Of a DNA stretch of 64,000 nucleotides, positions 27,901 through 35,233 are shown in pieces (the stretch's first letter is position 1; each line of letters starts with the position of its first letter). The DNA is from Acidobacteriaceae bacterium (GTDB taxonomy: Bacteria > Acidobacteriota > Terriglobia > Terriglobales > Acidobacteriaceae), in the NCBI GenBank assembly GCA_028283655.1, contig JAPWKE010000003.1:1674001-1738000 (forward strand), given 5' to 3'. The position numbers were made by a program, and so were the translations under genes. The notes under the pieces were generated by a model that was not told the DNA's origin, searched no databases, and worked only from the letters and a program-made list of their open reading frames with translations.

Positions 27901-28475
27901 CGCCCACTTACGCCACCAAACGCCCACACTAAATCCAAATTGTGGCGTGGGCGCTGCGTCTCGATCCTCAGCCACACAGCCGCTCCAACGGTCAGCACCT
28001 CGAGTAGAAGCTCTGCATCGGAACCCAACAACGGATCGCTTAGCCGATACACGAGACGCCCAGCTTCGTAAGTACAGACAACAGACTCGAACTCGTGCAG
28101 CCATTTATGGCCAGCACCAACAGACTCCGCGAAGCCTAGCCGAAGGTTGCCTCCATGCCCTGGCAGGTAGAGCGAGAACTCTGGCAGATCACCACCATCA
28201 CAACGAAATGGAATGTTCGGCCCATAAAGAGGCCGATTAAAAAACTGTTTTCCGTTGCGAATAAGAACAGCAGTTCCATGCGGTGTATAGCGCAGCGGCC
28301 TTGCGAGATTCTCTTCGATCAGAGGAACATAGTGCCCTGCCGTAATCTCAGGCGAACTGCTCTGCGATCGCACAGGGATTTGCTGCGCCATCGCTTTTAT
28401 CCGCGATGAAGTTGAGAGGGTGGCCGCAGATACGGTTGCGGCTTCTAGAAATCGTCGTCTGGTCCAGACGCTCAT
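24951..28475 (-). CDS. Large Tat-exported DUF4450-like protein with a six-hairpin glycosidase-type core
   Basis: A 1174-residue exported protein. It has a Tat signal: Arg6-Arg7-Arg8 in TRRRFLEAATVSAATL. The N-terminal part (about 45-300: RYTPHGTAVLIRNGKQFFNRPLYG, LPEFSLYLPGHGGNLRLGF) matches my memory of DUF4450-type proteins. The central part (about 350-780) is rich in helices with phrases typical of (alpha/alpha)6 glycosidases (WRGPYALDVMGHHDRMR, SHNHYDMNLVFFDALLRHLCW, GDMEFAREAWPALERHAAWE, ASDNLQYNGGGATHSSAY). The C-terminal ~300 residues are beta-rich. Such proteins occur in polysaccharide-utilisation loci, but no activity is known to me. The ATG at 28475 has a GAAG purine tract. The domain name is recalled, not searched. 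Confidence 0.72.
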   Translation of the reverse strand: MSVWTRRRFLEAATVSAATLSTSSRIKAMAQQIPVRSQSSSPEITAGHYVPLIEENLARPLRYTPHGTAVLIRNGKQFFNRPLYGPNIPFRCDGGDLPEFSLYLPGHGGNLRLGFAESVGAGHKWLHEFESVVCTYEAGRLVYRLSDPLLGSDAELLLEVLTVGAAVWLRIETQRPRHNLDLVWAFGGVSGRKGKRSGDIGCEVEPVNEFFQLRSEECRGNVWTLPSETVNGRVIAHVDTAKIALAFDAPGASVLQLGAAEFWNQGWDTLWAKGNGDGRLPVLLGRCPLFEANKVFRITVLNGAVQPLLKPSSDPMMDDRLDEIFRARRDELKGIAERVSWSTPDSFLDGVSGALGIAADALWDEHQGCVMHGAVAWRQALAGWRGPYALDVMGHHDRMRQHLRHWIAKQNISSVDNGSGGVTSLHGFTAIREAEGTPDSRSGHTRSEDLLHSNGDLSHNHYDMNLVFFDALLRHLCWTGDMEFAREAWPALERHAAWERRLFRREYGAEGATLPLYEAYAAIWASDNLQYNGGGATHSSAYSVYLNRRMAELGRLLQVAPEVIAAYEAEADAIEHAMQKLLWMEDRGAFAESIEWFGERKLAVNPAVWTMYQAIDSEVGNRKQQWQMAAERLRALRKIPIVGEGVPKDAGWQIACSDWQPYVWSLTLLVLAENLATALALFQAGLGQMGYELLRGSLIDAGYRGLCPGNFPMSLQLDPHRQESQRDFGDPIGCAARAIVEGLWGVRPDLLGGRLRLVPQLPPDWEEAALQHPEFLVTYKRRGGAESWYVEPRFAKSLNLSLELPARTVDLPSLTINGQKHDAHFVPDAVGTPRLQVEVEAAGPWAIELQWHGKQIVRASEVLHCVKGQAIQWPEGIQHDHIDDPQHCLSDGRGSTPGEFCVFALQARGAARYWLPIELQIEEEAPIAGGSERKIQGTRFESVDIGDLFSGSAREIFTRNYQQPRSKFCSLSLPDTLLGGWANFDAKAWVDDSGLRNSGGHVAIPNGVFFSTPGDRMAKNCCFVSQWSMDRKSVQFSLRGRASKLHLLLMGTTFPQATGASHARIGVSYRVGEPISKSLRSPESWWPVEQDYELDDYVFRIGKGELPWRVDLYTGQVRKLARDTLRGRGGQIRGGAAFTVEVDLDPHRELEKCEISCELYGVVLGLLAVTLERG

Positions 28476-28674
28476 TGCTCAACTTCTTTCATAAAGAACC
28501 CTCAGGATAATGCGTTTATATTCCACCTTGCATCATTATTTCAATAGAAAATTCATTTCACCTATCAAACTTCAATCGTTCATCCTGACAGACGTTGAGG
28601 CTCACGCATCTTTACGCTCAAACACTTCAAGCCGACGCGTACGCAGTGTAAGGGCTTTCATATAGCCATTGGAG

Positions 28675-30726
28675 CTAAGGATGCGTGTAAGCCAAGTTGT
28701 CGAAACGGATATCCGTCCCGCCTTCCAACTCTACCGATACCTTCGAGCTTGCATCGCGCCATCCAGTTCGCAATCGGCGTAGCTCATGGGCATGTACAAC
28801 GAAGTGGATCTCACGTATCTCCGGCGAGCGAAAAGTTATAGTGACGTCTTTTTCGCCACCGTTATAGACGTCCACACCCTGGAAGATCCGAGGAGCATAG
28901 AAGCTAAACTCAGCATGGATTCGCGCTGGATCGGCCAAGGATAAATTGAACGTGCCAAACTTCCCATACGGCACATCCATTTTCCATTCGCCGGCACCCC
29001 AATCGATTACACCCGAAGGATACTGCCCCACCAGCGGAGTTCCCGCAGCGAGATGAGGATCATCAAAGGTGATCAGTATGGGGGGCACCTGGTCGCTCTT
29101 GCCCTCGATATCGATGTCTCTTGAATGTATGTGGCGAATCCGTAGAGTCAGGTTCGTCTTATCGAACACGTACCCTTCCTCCGCAGTGTCCTTGCGCGCA
29201 GCAATCGGCTTGCCGCCAACCGTGATGGAGTCAGGTGTGAAGTTCAATCGCAAAACATCAGTCGAGTCCTCATCGAAGGTCGAGTAGGTAACCGCACCCG
29301 CACGGTAAGCGATCTTCGTTACGGGTGAAAGCGAGCCGAGAAGATGAGACTCATCTGCCGGAGCCCATTCAGGAATCGCCCAGAAGGCATCCATTATGCG
29401 ACGCGGACCATCGGCAAATTCGTCTGTAAACCACCATTGATCGGCAAAGGGGGCGTGAGCGTTCTTCGACAGTCCCTGAAAATACGTCACAAAGTTGTAG
29501 GTGCGATAGGCAGCCTCTTTATAGGCCATATCCCCTGTCTTCGCGTAGTACATCGCTTCACTGGCAGCCAGTCGAGAACTGTGGCTGTCACAGCATTGTG
29601 GCGGAGGATTGCAGCAATACTCTTTCCCGTTTCCCTGTTCTGTTGTCACCATAGCACCGTGCACAATGTACTTTGGCCACATTGGCGTGGTCTTAACCCA
29701 CTCAATCAATTTCCGCGAATGCTCTCGCCACTCTGGGTCTTTCTCAGGATGCAGAAGAAGATACCTCGCAAGCTCCAGCGGGATCACCTGATTCATATTT
29801 CCCGAGCTAGCCTGAACATCTTCAAAGTAGCCGAGCCATACATTGTTCTGCATCGGATATTTCATCAACCAGGACCACGCACCTTCACGCACGCGTGCGA
29901 ATGAGGATACGTTTCCCTGATGAATGCGGATGAGCTCATCGAAAAGCATGATCGGCTCGACAACATTCGCGGAGTATCCAGAGAGCCCTTTTCCGCCTTG
30001 GACGCTGTTGTCTCGCGCAGAGCTCCGATACGGCCACGGCGAGTTCTTCTCATCGCCTGGCTTGAAGTTTTTGACCAGCGCATCGGCACAACGGATCGCA
30101 GCCTGTAGATACTTCGTATTGCCTGTCATTTCGTACAAACGCAGGTATCCGTACCCGTCCTCACCGACTACATGTGGCTCTACGAAGTCTTCTCCGTGCT
30201 CGCTCCATCCGCTATACCGACTCGCGCCGGGGTTTGCCGACGCATAAGGAACACGAGACCATGCATACCCCTCCGGGGTCAGGCCATTTTCGAGTTCATA
30301 ATCGACGAAGTTCTGCAAAAACTCTAAGTTTTTTGAATCGCCTGTATACGGGTAGAGACGTTCGACAAAGCCCTGCATCATTGCGCGCAGATAGCCGGTC
30401 GAGTTTGCCCAATGATGATCAGGCATCATCTCAAACGTCGTGCGATCGAAGTCGAAACAACAGTAGTAATACGGTAGACGCTGACGGTTGTACTGATCCC
30501 ATACGACCGTCCACTGCGATAAGAAATGCGAGGAGTACGAGTACCCGATATTGTCAGGCATCGGCCAAGGCAACAGCTTTCCCTGCGCATCCAATCGCAC
30601 CGGCCGCCCCGCGATCGCATGCGCGTTCACAACAGTAGTCGTTGCAGAAAATTGCTGCGCCACTAAAACACATGTGCCGAAGACGCATGCAATCCAAACA
30701 GCAAAGAACTTAATAGCTCGTGTCAT
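28675..30726 (-). CDS. Secreted protein with (alpha/alpha)6-barrel-like features, function unknown
   Basis: 683 residues from ATG 30726, which begins a clean signal peptide (TRAIKFFAVWIACVFGTCVLVAQQ); an upstream in-frame start would add nine residues but lies deeper inside the transporter gene. The central region (about 90-430) shows repeated helical-hairpin phrases: YLRAMMQGFVERLYPYTGD, YGYLRLYEMTGNTKYLQAAI and MYYAKTGDMAYKEAAYRTYN, the pattern of (alpha/alpha)6 glycosidases, lyases and epimerases. The last ~200 residues are beta-rich. I do not recognise the family. The start codon overlaps the EamA transporter gene end by 17 bp, so it is the last gene of the DeoR-led operon and probably acts on the imported or exported sugar. 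Confidence 0.75.
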   Translation of the reverse strand: MTRAIKFFAVWIACVFGTCVLVAQQFSATTTVVNAHAIAGRPVRLDAQGKLLPWPMPDNIGYSYSSHFLSQWTVVWDQYNRQRLPYYYCCFDFDRTTFEMMPDHHWANSTGYLRAMMQGFVERLYPYTGDSKNLEFLQNFVDYELENGLTPEGYAWSRVPYASANPGASRYSGWSEHGEDFVEPHVVGEDGYGYLRLYEMTGNTKYLQAAIRCADALVKNFKPGDEKNSPWPYRSSARDNSVQGGKGLSGYSANVVEPIMLFDELIRIHQGNVSSFARVREGAWSWLMKYPMQNNVWLGYFEDVQASSGNMNQVIPLELARYLLLHPEKDPEWREHSRKLIEWVKTTPMWPKYIVHGAMVTTEQGNGKEYCCNPPPQCCDSHSSRLAASEAMYYAKTGDMAYKEAAYRTYNFVTYFQGLSKNAHAPFADQWWFTDEFADGPRRIMDAFWAIPEWAPADESHLLGSLSPVTKIAYRAGAVTYSTFDEDSTDVLRLNFTPDSITVGGKPIAARKDTAEEGYVFDKTNLTLRIRHIHSRDIDIEGKSDQVPPILITFDDPHLAAGTPLVGQYPSGVIDWGAGEWKMDVPYGKFGTFNLSLADPARIHAEFSFYAPRIFQGVDVYNGGEKDVTITFRSPEIREIHFVVHAHELRRLRTGWRDASSKVSVELEGGTDIRFDNLAYTHP

Positions 30727-31651
30727 AACGCACCACCAAAAGTGTCGAAGCAAGTACGATTGCGGCTCCCGCCAGAGTAATGAGATTCACTCTCTCTCCG
30801 AGTAATGTTGCAGCCAGCACAACTCCAAAGACCGGAACCAGGTAGAGAGACGTCGAAGCGGTTGTCACATCAAGATGCTGCAGAGCCTTGAAGAAAAGTA
30901 GCATCGAGGCACCGTACATCAGCAACGCTAGAAAGAGGAATGCAGCAATAGCTTTCGCATCCAGTTGGCGAAGCATCGCGAAGTGAAATGGCTCTGCCCA
31001 AATCAACAGTGGGACACTCGCTAGCGATGCCGTGATGTAGCTGAAGATCAGAATTTCGATCTCCTGAAAGCGCTGCATCAACCCTTTGCAATACACGTTA
31101 TAGAACGATGACCCGAGGCATCCTCCAAAGATCAGCAGGTTCCCGGTCAAAAATCGCATAGACCCGAATGACGCTTGGCGGAGGTCTCCGACAGACAGGA
31201 ATGCGACGCCAACCAGACCAATCCCTAGTGAAGCTGTCCGCAGCAACGTCAACTTCTCGCGCAACATCACAGAGGCCAACACAGCGCTGATGACTGGAAT
31301 CAGCAGGTTGAGGATTGCACCATTCGAAGCGAGCGATCGACTGATTCCCCACGTCATACCAAGCTGAGCGAGCATCTGCCCGCAGATGCCGGCGATGGCA
31401 AACTGCCCCCAGTCTTTGAGGGTCGGAGCGGACGAACCGGAGTTCTTGCGCCGCAGCATCACCAGCAACGGAAGAAGCAAGATCGTCGTGACGTAAAACG
31501 GAAGAAACGTGATCGCAATCGGTCCAAGATGCGGGTCAAGAAATTTCACCGCGATGCCTTGCCCCGACCAAATAAGAGAAGCCAGTGCGAGCAGAAAGAA
31601 ATACCCTATCGTCTTCTGCCTCTCGGGTGCTGCCACTGCGGCCATCGTCAT
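30710..31651 (-). CDS. EamA/DMT-superfamily inner-membrane transporter
   Basis: A 313-residue permease with about ten transmembrane helices arranged as two EamA repeats (about 15-150 and 165-310). Typical signs are the first helix SLIWSGQGIAVKFL, GISRSLASNGAILNLLIPVISAVLA at the end of repeat 1 and LVPVFGVVLAATLLGERV in repeat 2. Family members move sugars, nucleotide sugars, amino acids or small metabolites. Its ATG overlaps the kinase stop codon as ATGA and AGGAG sits 5 nt upstream, so it is co-translated with the sugar-modifying genes. A role in moving the pathway's sugar across the inner membrane is inference. Confidence 0.92.
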   Translation of the reverse strand: MTMAAVAAPERQKTIGYFFLLALASLIWSGQGIAVKFLDPHLGPIAITFLPFYVTTILLLPLLVMLRRKNSGSSAPTLKDWGQFAIAGICGQMLAQLGMTWGISRSLASNGAILNLLIPVISAVLASVMLREKLTLLRTASLGIGLVGVAFLSVGDLRQASFGSMRFLTGNLLIFGGCLGSSFYNVYCKGLMQRFQEIEILIFSYITASLASVPLLIWAEPFHFAMLRQLDAKAIAAFLFLALLMYGASMLLFFKALQHLDVTTASTSLYLVPVFGVVLAATLLGERVNLITLAGAAIVLASTLLVVRYDTSY

Positions 31652-33054
31652 AGGGTCTCCTCGAAGAGCTTCGTCCCAAAGCGATCGGCACCCATGCTGC
31701 TTCCTTCAAAAACATATGGCTCGAAGGAGCGCAGCTTGCCATACTCTGCAACTACTTTGCGAAAAGCACTCTCTCCTTTGGAGGAGCCTAAGATCGCGAC
31801 GGTGCCTCCAGCTCCACCGCCAGTTATCTTGGCGCCGTAGAGTTCACCATCGCCCGCGTATTCGCGTACGAGCTGAATGATTTGGTCGGTCGCCTCGCAT
31901 CCCAGACCGCACTCCGTATACGACCAGTGCGATTGGAACATCAACTCGCCCATCTGACGAAAGGCCTTATCTCCAGACTCATCCGTAGATGCCCGCGCTA
32001 GCTCCACGAAGAGCTTGATGCGTTCATTTTCTTCGATGGCGTAGCGTGTGCAAGAACGTACCCTATACTTCACTCCCGGGCGGATCGTAGTGAATGGATC
32101 AGGATGTACCTTGTCCATCGCGAGAATTTCTTCACCAGAAAGATACTCCGGAAGGCATTGCTCATATTTCGAGCGAAAAACGGACGGGGCAATGTTCGAG
32201 AGATAGCCCTGCCATCGTGAATCCATGTATCTAGGAACCCGACCGCTATCGTCCAACACGATGGAAAGGCCTTCCCATTCGCAGATCATGCGATACCCGA
32301 CGAATGCTGCCGCACGCGCGGCTTCATATTCAATGCCCGTTACAGCATGCCGTACGCCTGAATCGATTGCCCAACACTTCAGAGAATCGGACAACTTTAC
32401 CAAAGGCATCGGCAGGCAGGGCTGACAAAGAAGCGGGAGAACATAGCCTTCATCTCCCAAAACAGATGCAGCCTGGTCCATGATGCCGCAGGCAGAGTCT
32501 GCGATAACGTTCTCAACCCACTGACAGGCTTCTGCAAGATCGATCCCATCAAGGACGATGCCATAGCACGCAGCAGCCGCCTTCATCGTTGCCACCTCTA
32601 CAGCAGCCGACGAGCTTACACCTTTATTCAGAGGAACCTCGGAAGCAAGATAAACAGAGATACCCGTATTTGCCTGCGCGGCATATCGACTGCACAAGAA
32701 ATAGATGACGCCGAGGACATACGATGTCCAACGTAGCGCCTCGCTTGACCCAACGAGACGCTTGACGGCCTCTGCATTCGCGATTTCATCCACCTCAAAC
32801 GCAACCTGATCTATCCAACCTTCTGCTTTCACCTGCGGATTCCACAACACGATCCTGCGGTCATCGCGCTTCTGAGCTGCAGCCCATGTTGCTTCGCGAA
32901 TCGTACTTTGGAAAACAACGCCGCCGGTGTAGTCAACGTTTCCTCCCATCAGGTCGAGTCGCCCCGGAGCGCGGCTCATGTGAATCGGAGAAGCGGCGGA
33001 GAAGTACTTCCCCTCCCCTCGCTGCTCAGAGATGGCAACGCTGAATTTCTTCAT
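31648..33054 (-). CDS. GHMP sugar kinase resembling the kinase part of plant L-arabinokinase
   Basis: A 468-residue cytoplasmic kinase. The three GHMP motifs are present: APGRLDLMGGNVDYTGG (29-45), VPLNKGVSSSAAVEVA (140-155) and KITGGGAGGTVAIL (409-422). Asp193 in CGIMDQ is the likely catalytic base. From memory, the stretches WTSYVLGVI, QWVENVIADSACGIMDQ and WAIDSGVRHAV read much closer to the C-terminal kinase of plant arabinokinase ARA1 than to E. coli GalK. It should phosphorylate the anomeric carbon of a free sugar such as L-arabinose, galactose or a related sugar. It is coupled by ATGA overlaps to the aminotransferase gene before it and the transporter gene after it. Substrate assignment is inference. 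Confidence 0.9.
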   Translation of the reverse strand: MKKFSVAISEQRGEGKYFSAASPIHMSRAPGRLDLMGGNVDYTGGVVFQSTIREATWAAAQKRDDRRIVLWNPQVKAEGWIDQVAFEVDEIANAEAVKRLVGSSEALRWTSYVLGVIYFLCSRYAAQANTGISVYLASEVPLNKGVSSSAAVEVATMKAAAACYGIVLDGIDLAEACQWVENVIADSACGIMDQAASVLGDEGYVLPLLCQPCLPMPLVKLSDSLKCWAIDSGVRHAVTGIEYEAARAAAFVGYRMICEWEGLSIVLDDSGRVPRYMDSRWQGYLSNIAPSVFRSKYEQCLPEYLSGEEILAMDKVHPDPFTTIRPGVKYRVRSCTRYAIEENERIKLFVELARASTDESGDKAFRQMGELMFQSHWSYTECGLGCEATDQIIQLVREYAGDGELYGAKITGGGAGGTVAILGSSKGESAFRKVVAEYGKLRSFEPYVFEGSSMGADRFGTKLFEETL

Positions 33055-34241
33055 GCCAACTCCTTCACGCTGTCGACGACGTACTGCACAGCTTCATCCG
33101 ACATTCGGGGATGAATTGGTAGACTCACATACTTCTCAAATAGCTTCTCCGCCACAGGGCACTCTCCCGGCGCATGGCCAAGGTTGCGATACGCCGTCGT
33201 GAGATGGATGGGCATGTAATGTGACCATGCTTTGATCCGCTTGTTCGTGTAGAGATTCCACATAAAGTCTTCCTTGGAGAGCGCAAACTCCGGCTCAACC
33301 AGTACGGCATACACATGGAAGACATGCTTGTCTTCAGGCGAAGAGATAGGCAGCGTCAGCCCCTTGATGCCGCGAAGACCTTCGGTATACATCGCCGCAA
33401 TCTCAATCCTCCGCGCATTAAAGCTATCCAGTTTGCCAAGCTGCACCACACCCACCGCCGCTTGAGCATCCGTCATTCGATAGTTGAATCCAATTTCGTC
33501 GAAGTCGAGATACCAATACCTCTTGCCCATCGGAAGTACGGATTCATCCAGCGGCAAGTACTTGCCCTTAGGGTCATAGGTACGGCAGCACAACGAACGA
33601 TGCGAGAGCATATTTTCATAGAGGCTCTTGTCGCTCGTGGTGAGCAACCCGCCTTCGCCCAGCGTCACCATGTTCTTCTGCTGATGAAAGCTGAAGACTG
33701 CGATGTCACCGAGCGATCCCGCTCGGCGTCCCTTGTAGTCCGCGCCTGCAGCGTGTGCAGCATCCTCAACGACGTAAATGCCACGAGGCTTTGCAAGCGC
33801 ATTGAGGGCGTCCATATCCGCACATTGACCGTACAAATGCACGGGAACGATCGCCTTCGTGCGCGACGTAATCTTCTGCTCCACCGATGCCGGGTTAAGA
33901 TTGAGCGTCACCGGGTCAACGTCCGCGAACACAACCTTCGCGCCGAGAACTGCCGCTGCGTTTGCAGTCGCAATCCAGCTAATCGGTGTCGTGATAACCT
34001 CGTCACCCGGCCCCACGCCTGCGGCAATCATCGATAGCTGCAAGGCTGTAGTGCCTGAGGTTACAGCCAGACCATAGACGGCGCCACTATATTTCGCGAA
34101 CTCTTCTTCGAAGCGCTTCACCCATGGGCCACAAGAAGGAGCACCGGCCTGAAGTACTTCCAGCAGTACGTCACGCTCTTCTTGTCCATACAAAGAGCCA
34201 TGTCCAAACTCGAGTTCATTAATTGCCTGAGGCAGCTTCAT
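33051..34241 (-). CDS. DegT/DnrJ/EryC1/StrS-family PLP-dependent sugar aminotransferase
   Basis: A 396-residue fold-type I PLP enzyme. Asp160 (VVEDAAHAAGA) should bind the pyridine nitrogen and Lys189 (FSFHQQKNMVTLGEGG) should form the internal aldimine. The N-terminal CGPWVKRFEEEFAKYSG and TSGTTALQLS phosphate-binding loop are typical of enzymes that convert keto-sugars (usually nucleotide-linked) to amino-sugars, with glutamate as donor. I use ATG 34241 and not the TTG one codon upstream; AAGGTG lies at good spacing. It overlaps the reductase gene by 23 bp and the kinase gene by 4 bp. No sugar nucleotidyltransferase is seen nearby, so the acceptor is uncertain. Confidence 0.94.
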   Translation of the reverse strand: MKLPQAINELEFGHGSLYGQEERDVLLEVLQAGAPSCGPWVKRFEEEFAKYSGAVYGLAVTSGTTALQLSMIAAGVGPGDEVITTPISWIATANAAAVLGAKVVFADVDPVTLNLNPASVEQKITSRTKAIVPVHLYGQCADMDALNALAKPRGIYVVEDAAHAAGADYKGRRAGSLGDIAVFSFHQQKNMVTLGEGGLLTTSDKSLYENMLSHRSLCCRTYDPKGKYLPLDESVLPMGKRYWYLDFDEIGFNYRMTDAQAAVGVVQLGKLDSFNARRIEIAAMYTEGLRGIKGLTLPISSPEDKHVFHVYAVLVEPEFALSKEDFMWNLYTNKRIKAWSHYMPIHLTTAYRNLGHAPGECPVAEKLFEKYVSLPIHPRMSDEAVQYVVDSVKELA

Positions 34242-35112
34242 CAAAACACCTTTCGATTACCTGATTGCTAGGTTGAGCTTCAACTTTGAGAAGTTTGCGA
34301 AGCTTGTCGGTGAGTAGAAAGTGGTCTTCGCCACGTAGAGCGCGTCCGGGGATAGGCTCGTCCTGCGAGAGCGCAAGATCGGTGGAGAAACCTGCACGTG
34401 CCGCTAGACGTTTCCCTAGCTCATAGCGGGATATGCTGTCCGCCGCACCGACGTGATAGAGGCCGCTGACCGCCTCCCTCGCGAGCAGATCCACCATAAG
34501 CCTTGAAAGCGAGACAGCATCGATAGGGTTGCGCTCTTCACGACGTGGAAAGGCAATAGCCTCTCCCACGCTCCATTTCGCTACGAGCCGATCCAACATC
34601 GCATTCGTTCCGCTTCGGCCCGCGAATCCAAGTACCAGTGCAAAACGGATAATGATCGCCGATGGCACTAACAAAGTAACCGCATTCTCGGCCCAAGCCT
34701 TCGTCTCTCCGTATACGCTCAATGGGCTTACAGCATCTTCTTCCACATAGCCATGCTTCTTTCCATCGAACACAGCCGCTGTCGAGGTAAACAAGAGCTT
34801 TGCGTTTGAGCGCGCACAGGCGTTTGCAACATGCTCAACGCCATACGCGTTCGTAGCGAAGGCCTGTTCTGCATTGGACTCACAGCGATCAATGTCGGAC
34901 ATCGCAGCAAGCAATAGCACCGCATCAGGGCGCGCCCGCTCAAAGGCATGGCGCACACTGGCAGCATCTGCAATATCCACCGCGACACTTGCTTCTTGTG
35001 TCAGAGGGATACGGTCTCCTCGGATAGTCTCGAAAGTTTCTTCAGCCGCATGCACCGCATGCATCCCTAAGAATCCTCTCGATCCGACAATCAATAGTCT
35101 TTGCTTCTCCAT
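34219..35112 (-). CDS. RmlD-like extended SDR reductase/epimerase
   Basis: A 297-residue NAD(P)-dependent protein from ATG 35112, which has AGAGGA 5 nt upstream; the frame is open 54 bp further. The Rossmann motif GSRGFLG occupies residues 10-16, and the catalytic pair is Tyr134/Lys138 (SVYGETK), with the preceding Ser/Thr in LFTSTAAVFDG. The layout resembles dTDP-4-dehydrorhamnose reductase (RmlD), which reduces a 4-keto group, but no RmlA, B or C genes are near, so a different keto-sugar is likely. It is the first gene after an internal terminator and overlaps the start of the aminotransferase gene. Confidence 0.9.
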   Translation of the reverse strand: MEKQRLLIVGSRGFLGMHAVHAAEETFETIRGDRIPLTQEASVAVDIADAASVRHAFERARPDAVLLLAAMSDIDRCESNAEQAFATNAYGVEHVANACARSNAKLLFTSTAAVFDGKKHGYVEEDAVSPLSVYGETKAWAENAVTLLVPSAIIIRFALVLGFAGRSGTNAMLDRLVAKWSVGEAIAFPRREERNPIDAVSLSRLMVDLLAREAVSGLYHVGAADSISRYELGKRLAARAGFSTDLALSQDEPIPGRALRGEDHFLLTDKLRKLLKVEAQPSNQVIERCFDEAASGN

Positions 35113-35183
35113 CCCAATCCTCTTGCACCGACAATTACGTCGGCCACTCTCATCCCCTGTCTTCATCCGAAGGCAGGTGTTCT

Positions 35184-35226
35184 AAAAAACAGGGGCGGAT
35201 AGAGCCCGAGCGGCCATCCGCCCCTG
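35184..35226 (-). terminator. Rho-independent terminator inside the DeoR-TonB-sugar operon
   Basis: Arms 35190-35200 and 35216-35226 form a perfect 11-bp GC-rich stem with a 15-nt loop, followed on the minus strand by six T residues (35189-35184). It lies 8 bp past the stop codon of the TonB receptor and 72 bp before the start of the reductase gene. It should reduce or stop readthrough into the enzyme genes, or mark the end of a separate transcript. Confidence 0.85.
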
Positions 35227-35233
35227 CCGCCGC

